This document shows, piece by piece, positions 51,801-62,500 of a DNA stretch of 64,000 nucleotides (position 1 is its first letter; each line of letters begins with the position of its first letter). The translations under genes were made by a program, and so were the position numbers. The stretch is from Halichondria panicea (lineage: Eukaryota; Porifera; Demospongiae; Suberitida; Halichondriidae). The notes beneath the pieces were generated by a model. The model saw nothing but the letters and a program-made list of their open reading frames with translations, made no database searches and was not told the DNA's origin. The stretch covers positions 1,379,001-1,443,000 of the forward strand of contig NC_087392.1 in the NCBI RefSeq assembly GCF_963675165.1, given 5' to 3'.

Positions 51801-52765
51801 CACTGTCTACGTCTGCAACTCCGACCGATTCGGCCAGATTGGAGTCAGTGACACATAATGGTCGCATCCTCCCTACAGAGTCCCCTGAATCGTATGTGAT
51901 GACCTACTTCACAAGGCACGTGGCCCCCGAAACAACAGTACTTTTGTTACTAGTTCTCATTTTGCTCATGGTTGTCAATCGGATGTCTGAAGTGTCTCTT
52001 CGTCTCCATTTCATCGCTCGAATTGAGGCATCGGCTCGAAGGAGATTGGCTCGATTACGCAAGGCCCAAGCCGACTGGCTACTATTCAACATTATACCCG
52101 ACCACGTTGCTAGGGAGTTGCGAATTAACGGAAAGTACTCGCAAGACCACGAGTGTGTGGGTGTCATCTTTGCTTCTATTGTCAACTTTCGAGACTTTCA
52201 AATGAACACACCAAACAGTGATGAGGAGTCCCTTCGAGTGCTCAACTTAATCATCAGTGAGTTTGATGCTCTTTTGGATCGTGAGCAATTCTCCAGTATC
52301 GAGAAAATCAAAACTATTGGTAGTACATACATGGCTGCTTCTGGTCTACCACTGGATTCACAAGGAAGAAATGTAAAGCACCTTTTGGAACTTGTGGATT
52401 TCTCAGAGAAACTCATTGAAGTACTAGAGCAAATCAACACACAAATGCCTGGGTTTGTTTTCAGAATGCGTATTGGGTTCAATTTTGGACCTTTGACGGC
52501 TGGAGTGGTTGGAAGTAGGAAGATGCTGTTTGATATATGGGGTGATACGGTGAACGTTGCTAGTCGAATGGACTCTACTGGTTTAGTGAACAAGATCCAC
52601 ATGCCTGAGACCTGTTTAGAAAAACTCTCTCCCTATGTTAATCACGAGACATACAAAGTTGTCAATGTGAAAGGAAAAGGCGAAATGAAGACTGTGTTCA
52701 TTAGACTGGGCTCAAGACAAGAAGATGATGTACCTCCCCACAGAGCAACATGTGAACTTCATTGA
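48824..52765 (+). CDS. ADCY9: Transmembrane adenylyl cyclase, type 9-like
   Basis: Two exons, 48824-50489 and 50550-52765, joined in phase 1 (RIG|IHTG), 1293 aa. Residues 1-165 are cytosolic; six membrane helices at about 175-385; C1 catalytic domain at about 440-640; six more helices at about 800-1010; C2 at about 1060-1260. C1 shows the metal-binding stretch NVSILFADIVDFTKF, the CEKISTLGDSYFCVSGCPEP block and RFKFDVWSKDVRIA. C2 shows IKTIGSTYMAASGL and LFDIWGDTVNVASRM, with the transition-state Asn/Arg block present. Conserved RFKFDVWS and the ADHADNCVNMGL segment fit AC9 better than other animal isoforms. Converts ATP to cAMP downstream of GPCRs. Starts 239 bp after the ISWI stop on the same strand. 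A single intron is unusual in this window. Confidence 0.92.
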
Positions 52766-53332
52766 CAATAAGGGACATTTCATAATTACTCTATTTCATA
52801 TTTCAGTTTGTAACTCGTGCAATCATTTTTCAGTTTTTGTATATTTATGTAAATTTTCGTACAAATCATGTATTTCTATTGTTGGTGTAAATACGAATGC
52901 CAATTTAAGTATCACATATTCAAGGCCTTGGCATGTTGTTGGTGTGTGTTAGTGGTGCCAACTGTACTGGCTTCAATTACCCATATTAGTAGCTTATTTA
53001 GCTGTAATAATTCTTTTGATGTTGAACATACGTATGGTTTTTATTGAACATGCGCACTGGACTACATAACACCCACACTCATTAAGGAGTAGGACGAATA
53101 TTTTCTAATAGACCTTATTATCACTTGTAACAAAAATCATGGTCGACCATTTCCTATTTTTGAAGCCCACAAAAATAGGGTCACTATATGCACCACACAT
53201 CCTCACAAAGCATTGACAGTAAACACAGACAATTCTCTTGACAGACATTTTGGTCAACAATTGAAATGAGACATCATAAAATTCTCTTCAACAAGACAAC
53301 ACACTCATCAATGTAACTGTTCCTAGACTGTT
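52766..53332. other. Spacer between convergent AC9-like gene and RPS3A
   Basis: 3' UTRs of both genes, AT-rich; no gene seen. Confidence 0.6.
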
Positions 53333-54957
53333 CTAGACGCTCTCCAGTACAGGTGGCTCGAAAGTATCAGTGCCTCCCTTCCCTGAGGCACTATCACCGT
53401 GGAGGTCCAATAATCTACCAACTGTGTGTGTTGTGTGCGTGGAGAGGGTAAATTCTAGATTCTTAAGGCAGAGCTGATCTATTATGCATAAATTCGTATT
53501 ACATTTATAGATATCATTCTGAACACCTAGTTCAAAACTCACCATCAAACTTGGGTTTCTTGAGGACTTTGACTTTTCTTATAAAGACATCATGCAGAGG
53601 GTAGATGGACTGACATCTCTTCTCAATATCCTTGCCAATACTGTCCGGGATCCTGCACAACGATCAAACAAGATCAATATTATAGTGGACGTACCAATAG
53701 CTACAAAATTTAGCAGCGTATCAGATGTGCTCTATATATATTGGTAGGTTAGGAAACACAACTATAATTACATAGTTATAAAGAATGGTCATTTACTTAC
53801 AGTTTGTTGACTGTCTCCTTGAGGTCGATCTGACTGATCTCTCGATTCATCGTCTCCACCATCTTCTTGCGAATTTGCCTGCACTGTGATGACTTGGCAT
53901 AAGAGGTTTTCTTGATCTGGTTGGGTTGTCTCTTTGTGAATCCAATGCAAAACACTCGCAGGAGGTATCCATCAGTTGTCTTCACATCAACATTAGCTTC
54001 AATCAGTGTCTGAGAGGAAGGAGGGTACACAGAAAATAGACAATTTATTAATTTTGTGTAGCAGCATATCGGGCATAATGCTATCAAAAGATATTATATT
54101 TTCTACCTAACAATGGAGGGAGGCAATGTAGACTTTCACAGCATGGGAGGTAATTGAAGCAAAAGCAGTTGCCAGTATAGTACATACGCAACAAGACACA
54201 CACATCCTTACCTGCCATTTCTTGACAAGAGCACGAAGCTTGTCGGTTGTCATTGTCATTCCATGGAAGTTAGTGAGGACACTTTTCCCCTGGATATCTT
54301 CTGAGATCAGACGGAACTTTCTGAATGATTGCTCGTCATTTTGGAGGTCAGCTAGAGAAACCTCAAATACTCTACCCTTGAGTCCATCACTGGCAAGCTC
54401 TAGAGTGGGAAAGAAGAGAGAGCACAATGTCAGAGTGTGTAATGGTAGAGGGGCCGTCTTGGAAAGGAATAACTAGCGTATGAGTATAAATACAGCTATA
54501 TTTATGCGGCCTCAGTACAGAGTTGTCCGCATTGTCGATTGAACTAAGACAGGGATAACTTGTGATCATCATAGACAGTGCAAACTCGGCAAGAACTTTA
54601 GATCTAAATACATACACACTGCCTAAAAGTTTAAGCGTATGAAAAAATACGACCACTTGCAAACATACTTTTTCCTTGAGTTCTGGTGACTAAAGTCTTG
54701 CCAATGTTTCTGACTGCAAACATGGACGGGGCTTTGACATCATACCAGTCCTTCTTGGTAAAGGGATCAATTCTGTAGCGTGGGTATAGGCACAAGTAGT
54801 AACTGCATCCTTTCTAATCCTTAGTCTACGAGCACTTTTACTGTACTAAGAGCATAGGTACTACTTATATGGATACAATATTTGACGTAGATACTCACAT
54901 CTTTTTTTTTGATCCCTTCTTCCCCTTGGTTAGCCTCTTGTTCTTACCGACAGCCAT
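53333..54957 (-). CDS. RPS3A: Ribosomal protein eS1 (RPS3A)
   Basis: Six exons. Exon 1 starts at 54957 ([19 protein letters not shown]), followed by [19 protein letters not shown] with [13 protein letters not shown], then [20 protein letters not shown] with [13 protein letters not shown], then [22 protein letters not shown] with [18 protein letters not shown], then [23 protein letters not shown] with [12 protein letters not shown]. The last exon (VGRLLDLHG...FEPPVLESV) ends at stop 53333. Component of the 40S subunit near the mRNA exit. The C-terminal variable stretch is about 10 residues shorter than in human. A pyrimidine tract and E-box lie just upstream, and a probable snoRNA lies in the second intron. 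Confidence 0.96.
54508..54577 (-). ncRNA. Probable C/D box snoRNA in an RPS3A intron
   Basis: On the - strand: C box ATGATGA (54572-54566) and D box CTGA (54515-54512), about 50 nt apart, in the intron between the exons starting IIDPF and ASDGL. After the C box comes AGTTATCCCTGT, followed by CTTA, a possible D' box. That 12-mer is the exact complement of the conserved eukaryotic 28S segment ACAGGGATAACT. RPS3A introns host snoRNAs (U73) in vertebrates. The terminal stem is weak, so I am not certain. Confidence 0.5.
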
Positions 54958-56518
54958 GATGATTAGTGAAAAGGAAGGAGTTCCACGTGCTTCATATTTA
55001 TGTACATGCGCATAAAATCTCTGTGGGGAATAGTTGTCAAGCAGAGGTCGTCAAAGTTAGAATCTTGCAGAGTAAGCAGCCACACCCAGTTATGCAACTC
55101 TGCCCACCACTCCCCCCTAGCTAGCTAGCACTCTGAGATTGACAGTGCAGTGTAACTAGTGACAGTGTATACAACAGTGAATGAATAGTGAACAAATTGG
55201 AGCTTTATTTTGCTTCTCATATATGCAGGTGAGTTGTTCTTGGTCTGTGTGTCTGATGCATTACATCTCCTGATGGTGTTCTGGTGTGCAGAGTCAGTGT
55301 ACATTGTAGCTACATAGTAGTCATGTGTATTAATTAAAAACAATCTCCAATTCGTGTTGTTTTTTAATGTGTACATTTCAATGTACGTAGTTGGCTCATT
55401 GATACACATCATTAGTACGATCATGATTAGTATCTATACATGATTGTACGTCTGGTTAGTATAAGTATGCAATCATTGAAATGTGCTCAAGAGATACGAT
55501 ACAGTAGATCTAGTGATGTCGGTACATGGTGAACCATCTCAGTATTCTGAGACAACAGTGAGTGGGAAATCTTTCTCACTCTCTTACTAACAGTTTTTCA
55601 CAAGCATCTCTTTAACATGAGGGAATATACAGCAACCTGAACCTATATCCTGAAGTGCTAGTACTGTTGGGACACAGATTCCCTTAAAGGCTCTGTTTTG
55701 ATATTTCCTGCATGTAAATGTACTTCTCATATTACTTAACCTATTGTGTATAAGACTGTAACTAAATACAAGCCCCCCTCAGTCTAAGCTGTGCAATAGA
55801 GCATGAAAAAACTGTACCACAGAAATTCATAATGTTCCCTCAGGGGACTTCAAAATAATAAATAACTGTGTGTGCTATTTTCTTACCTGTCCAAGAGTCT
55901 CTGCCAGATATGGCTTGTGTTTACATGAGAGGTACTCCTCCACTGTGTGGGTGGATATTGGTTAGACCTAGTCGTTGTGGCTTGTACGAGCTACATGATG
56001 TTACTGCTACTACGAGATATGCCTCGGGGGGGGGGGGGGTACTGTAGAAATAGTGCACATATAGCTTTAACGACTTTGGCCTGAGGTTTTGTTGAGTGGT
56101 AGGTTTGCAGAAAGCCCACTTAACCTAATATGTGGACTGTGGTGGTCATGTGTTGTGAATAATGATTAGCATGTAATTACTGAAATAGTTTAAGTACAGT
56201 ATAAGCTTCCCCCTTGCTGTGTGTGTCAAATACTTGTGTCGTGTAAAGTGATCTGTCATCATGTGTTAATACAATGTACAATATAATGTACAATGACGGA
56301 TAATTTCGTGCCTGTAAAACACATAGGACATTATATATCATGTAGCTGATAATTGTCTTGTAGCAAACAACATCATCCTTGTAAGGACAATATTTTGCCA
56401 GCTACAATGCCAGCTACAAAGCTAGCCTTGGCCAAATTTTCTTCGTATATGCTGTACTAAAGAATGTAAATGTCAATTATGTGAAGTTTTTCTTTGGTGC
56501 CCAGATGATCTAAGGTAG
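54958..56518. other. Divergent region and probable 5' UTR intron of the SOD-SH3 gene
   Basis: Holds the RPS3A promoter, then a likely noncoding first exon of the + strand gene ending at 55228 (ATATGCAG|GTGAGT). Its intron could run to the acceptor TTGGTGCCCAG just before about 56504. There is a poly-G run near 56028-56038. No other open frame is credible. Confidence 0.45.
54968..54980 (-). promoter_or_regulatory. TOP-like pyrimidine tract of RPS3A
   Basis: On the - strand CTCCTTCCTTTTC lies 11 bp before the ATG, as expected for a 5' terminal oligopyrimidine transcript start. Just upstream are an E-box CACGTG (54984-54989) and an AT-rich TAAATATG (about 54993-55000). Confidence 0.6.
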
Positions 56519-59500
56519 ATGAAGATGTTGATGAATGGCAGGTGTTGGTGGTTTCTCTCTCTACTGTTTCTGTTCCTGCGACCGACCCTCGGACTGAGAG
56601 TGAGGTCAGAGTTCAACCAGCGAGGCGTGAGCGGGAGCATCGAGTTCTCACAAGATGGACCAACCGATAACACCACCATTACAGTCAATCTGACCGGTGT
56701 GTTTCAGTGTGTGCTTGCTTCAGTGTAGCTAGAGGCCTATTTTATATACATATACATGACACTGTAAGGTGCTATAGTTACGTTGTATTAAAATTGAAAC
56801 GCATGTGTATATACATGTACATTTATGTTTGTTCATAGATCAATTGTTACTCTTAGTCAGAATCATAATCTACTACTCTATTACCCGCCCCCCCCATACC
56901 CATACAGGTCTCAGTCTCCACGATGATACTCTCTTCCAGTGGCATGTTCACCAGTATCCCTTTCCGCTGAATGGTATCCCTAATCCATGCGGCGTGGCCA
57001 TCACTGGGGGCCATTACGACCCCTTGGGGGCAAACTCAAATCAAAATTACACCCAGAACTGTGCTCAAGATCCAAGCAACTGTGAAATTGGTGATTTGAG
57101 TGGAAAGTTTGGTCTGCTCAACATTTCTCAATCCAATAACGTGATTGCTCAATACATTGACTCCACCCTATCACTACATGGTGTGTATAGTATTATTGGA
57201 CGCTCTATAGTCGTCCACCTCTCGGGCGGAGCTAGATTGGTCTGTGCGAACATTGACTACCCACAAGATACAGATACGGCTCAATCCGATATACTCATCT
57301 CTTCGTTTAGAAACCAATTCACTGGATATGTACATTTCAGGGGCCACACTGACAGCAACACTTCCTCTGTGTACACCAATCTCTTGCGAGTAGCTGGGAA
57401 CTCAACTTCGACTGGTCATAACTGGCATGTACACGTGAAGCCTCTGGATGTGAACGGTACTGATTGCTCTCTTGCTGGACCACATTATAACCCGTTGAAT
57501 GTCGATGTAAGTAACAATTATTCTATTTTGTGTAACCCTACAAGGCAAGAAAACTGTGAGATTGGTGATCTCTCGAATAAAGGCTCTCCGTACAGTGTTG
57601 TTAATCGTGTTGCTAAGCAGTTTTACACCGATCTATCTCTACCACTATCTGGAGACATGCTGTACATTGTCAATCGCTCAATTGTAATTCATCAGGAGAA
57701 TCGTGGTGGCCCTAGAATAGCTTGTGCTAATCTGACTCGATTTACTCCCCTGGAAGCTGTTGTGAACTTTAATAACGAAAACGGGATAACAGGCAGCATT
57801 CGATTTTCTCAGCTATCACTTTTTGACTACACATTCGTGACAGTTAACCTCCAAGGTTTGGCTGGAATGGCTGGAGGCTATCACGTACATGTCCTACCTG
57901 TTCCTCCTGAGGAGCCTGAGAGTTGTTTATTGACCCTGGGGCACTGGAACCCCACTGGAGTGGTGTACAATGACAGCATCACGCGACCACTAACTAGCGA
58001 TGAGTACGAGATAGGAGATCTAAGTGGGAAATTTGGAGGACTAGGCGGTCTCAATGAATTAATGGAAACATATTCGGACCCAAACGTGCCTTTGTTTGGA
58101 TTGTACAGCATTGTAGGACGATCTGTTGTGATTCATCGAACTGATGGATCTAGAGTGGCTTGTGCAAATATAGAACTAATCAGACCGGTTTTACGAGTTA
58201 TGGTATCTGTTAATACATCCAGCTTGAGAGGACAGATCATTTTTACTCAGCCAGCCGACGATCCATTCTCTGAGACGACAATCACCGTGGAATTGATGAT
58301 CCTACAGATAATAAACGTGACTACGCCCACTCCAAGTCCCACCCTCAGTTCTACCAACATACCCTCCATGACGCAACTTCCTGTTGAGGTTACTACTAGC
58401 CTATTCCCCTCTCCAGACACTACCTCAACTGTGGGTGCAGCGTCCTCGTTCCAGACTGTGTTTCCATCCCAGACAGTGCAGTCCATTCCAGTGTTCAGTT
58501 CCAGTGTGGACGTTGGCAGTGGTGACAGTATGCTCCCGTTTGGACCAACAAGTGAGCAAAATACTGTAAAAGCATAATCGGTCTTGTTTGTGAGATATTT
58601 GCCATTCTAGTGAGCGTATTCATTCATTTATTACTACATGTATTTGTGATTAATATTTGTGTTCTCCTCTGCAACTACAGCACCCGTTGCTCCAACACCC
58701 AGTGTCAGCCCCACCCCGATGTCTCGAAGGAGACGAGCCGTTAACAGTCGTACAAGAAGGCAGGCCGTGGGCGGAGTGGTCGGCTTCGATTGGAGCGTGA
58801 GGATGGTCTCTCAAGATTCCCCCATGGACTGCAATTCTCTGCCTGTCTTTGACCTAGCACCAAGGTTGTTGTGGCTTCCTGTGTGTTTCTTTAGAGCTCG
58901 TATTTGTGGCTATAAAACACCTTCAATGTTACAATATAAACAGTATTTCAATATGAACAGTATTTTCTAAAGCAATGTGTTTACACAGTATATTGTGTTA
59001 TTGGTGTGTACATAGTACACTTCTTTCAGTATGCCTTTGAGAGATAAACGAAAACGACGTAATAATTGATCAGCCCCATTTTAATGAACTACATGTACTC
59101 TGTATGTATTATAATCTACATGTTTCTGGAATGAGATCATTTATTAAACGTATTCACCTCCTCTCCCTCACAGTGACCCAACACTTTGCTCCCCGACCAT
59201 CCCCCTGGCATGTTCAACTGGTGATCTCACAGGGAAACATGGCCCCCTCTCACTCCCCGCCACCCCTGGGACATTCTCGGCCGTCTTTACTGACCCTTCA
59301 CTCCCCCTCTCTGGTCCACAGTCGCCATTCACAACACGAGCAGCTGTTCTTGTACAGCAGATGGGTGGATCCGTGGAGACGGCAACATGCTCATTGGCTG
59401 GCATGGTCGAAGAGCCACCTCCAATGACAATTAATCCCCCTACCACACTGACTGAGACCACACCTACGATGCAAACCACCACACCACCACCAGCAACAGG

Positions 59501-62500
59501 TATTGAAAAACGATACCAGTCTCTTAAACTGTTTGACTCCCTCCCCCCCCCACACACACTCATACACTGATTTAGCTGATACTGTAATCATTGGTGCCGT
59601 AGTGGGAGGTGTGCTAGGTGCTCTCCTGTTAGTGGGTGTAGTCATCCTACTCGTCTGTTGTTGCTACTGCAAGTCACAGAAGTCAGAGTACAAAGTGAGC
59701 AAACAAGCAGCTCTTGAAATGGGGACTGTTCGTCCATCCAAGCCTATACTCGGAGGTGAGCTATAGTTCTGCACGTGTAAATGCATGTGCTAGGGTAACT
59801 AACTGACAGGAGTGATTTGAATGCTCTTGTAACAAAATTGAGAGCTATTGATGGTATGTTTTAGCGAACAGTAAGTATTAAGCCAAATCATTAATTTGTG
59901 TTAATCCATGTAGGTTCACCATTATACTGTGCAGTGTGATACGTATTACTCTTATAGTTAACTGAAACCTGATATGCATGTACATGTACCACCCTCCACC
60001 CTTGTACACATTCTCCTCGTCTCCACAGTGCCCCACTATCGAGCACTCCACAACTATGCCCCCCAGAATCCGGATGACCTGGAGTTGGAGCAGGGGGAGT
60101 GGGTGACACTAATGGAGACCCCCGCTGGTGGGGGTTGGTGGAAGGGGAAAGTCACGGAGGGAGGGGAGGGATGGTTCCCACGTACCTATGTGGAGTACAT
60201 AGATAGAGACGCTGAGAAAAAGAAACAACAGGATGGTGAGTTTACGAACTTTATGCTGTTCCGTTTTATTTTTATTTTTTAGTAGCTGTGTATAAGGTTG
60301 TATGTTTAGTTATGTCAACACACACTCATCCTCAACAGAGAACTTCTTGATGGCAGCATCGGCCATTGTGGCGGCCTCAACATCATTCAACGTCCAGCAT
60401 CCCTCCCTCACACAGACCCGTCATCAGACACTCCCCTCAAAACCCAACAAGAGAGCCTTGTCCTTCAGCAAAAAGAAGGAAGACAAGATTGACTTGGAGA
60501 AGCTTCAGAGGTCACAAACGATGAACCGTAAGATTGATATTGACTCCACCCCTCGTGCTCTGAGGAAACTCGATCGACCTTACCTAGATACATTTAATAG
60601 GCAAGTTATCTTTTTGTTGAGTGGATCCAAAGCAATTTGGTACTACTCACCTTATAACTGCATTTATATTTGTGTATGTTTTGTAAGCTATGTAAATGTA
60701 CAGGAGTGCATGAACTAATTACTGTCCCTTTATAGTGATGAAAATGGAGAGGCTACAATCATTTCTAATGAGGGAGGAGAGGTAGTGAGTAATGGCGGGA
60801 CGCTACCAAACACACCCGTGAGTCAGAGGAACGTAGCCTTCTATGCCAATTCAGCAGCTATCGAGGGATCACCTCAGTCCCTAAGGGCATCAGAGCCGGT
60901 AGGTGGAGCTTCAAGTCATGTGACTCTAATAATTATAATGATCATGTAATACTGCAGGAGTATGAAAACGGAGAGCCAGACACTGATAAATACATAGCCA
61001 AACATAATTTCGATGGGTCTACGGATATCGAGCTCGAGCTGAAGAAAGGAGAACTTGTCACCGTTGTAGAGAAGTCGGACGGAGGGTGGTGGAAGGGTGT
61101 GTGTGAGGGGAGGGTGGGATGGTTCCCCCAGTCGTACGTTCGTCCTGCTCCTGTAGAAGCGAGAGAAAGCATGTCGGCCACCCAGCCAGCAAACATGGAG
61201 GAGATGATGAAAGCAGGTACAGTAGGTGTCTCTGTCTGTTTGAATGAATTGTTTGAGTGGCCACTTGAGTTTGTTCGTTCAATTTAAAATACTAACAGTG
61301 AGCTCTTTCATTTTTTTGGCAACTTAATGGGGGGAAAGCCCAAAATGTGTCCGTTAACTGAACACACCATAGAGAACTCAATTAAGTTATGGCTGATCAG
61401 AATGCTTGGATTTGTTACATGACACAAATACATTGTCAATGAGTTTAAGAAACAAGTTTATGGCACTCAAATTAATCCTGTTAATCATTTTCATGCCCCC
61501 TCCCCCCCACCAGGTGGTGATCTGGAGGCAGTAGAGTACTGCTCCATCTTCCCCTATCAGTCGGACACGGAGGGTGACCTTGTGTTTTCCGAGGGAGACA
61601 CTGTGCTCGTATATTGGGCCCAGGACAATGGCTGGTGGTACGGGGCAGTCGGTTCCACACAGGGATGGTTTCCTGGCTCTTTCGTCGAGGTAAGTATGGG
61701 TTGTGTAATATTCTGAAAGTCTCTGTAGGCATAGTGTTTTAGTTGCATGGTCATGGTTTATATAGAAGGACCGATTTCTAAGAGGTACATGTACTGTACA
61801 CTGAGCGTTGCTCACTGCACTAGGCCTGCTTTTGTACACATAATTATGTTGGAAGTACATGTAACTACTAGCATGTCTGATTCAAGATCATAATTTCCTT
61901 CTCTAGCCACTGATTGAATCTCCTGAGCCTCAAGATGAGAGACGAAAGGAGAGTAGGAGCTCGTTCAAGAAGATGTGGTCGCTACGTAAGAAGTCACGTG
62001 ACAAGTCTAAAGATGTTCCTCTGCTGGAGGAAGACAACGACGAGAAGTTACCGACAGCTAGCGAACCAGTGGGTCTGGAAGGTGAGTGATCCAATTGCCA
62101 TGGATGTACATGTACTTACTCAGTAGATGCATTTGCCATACTAATTTACATGCCATGCATGTAGCAACATACATGTATGGCAGCTGACAGAGTCCCCAAA
62201 CCATTGATTAGACGGGGGTAGGGGTATAGTTGAGCATCTTTCAACAGCCATAACTTTAGTACCGTTGATCCAATGTCAACAATTTTGTGATTTTCTGAAA
62301 GCTTAGAAAGAGACCTTTCAAATGATGTGTTTAAACATTAGGGCCATAATTTTTCGGCTTTCGGCTTTGGACCATGGGTATGAGAAAATTGGCAAATACT
62401 TTTATCAAAGTGAGATAACACCGTTTGAAAGGTCTCTTTCCAAGCTTTTTCAGAAAATAAAATTGAAATATTGGATCCACGGAATTTAAGTTACATGTAC

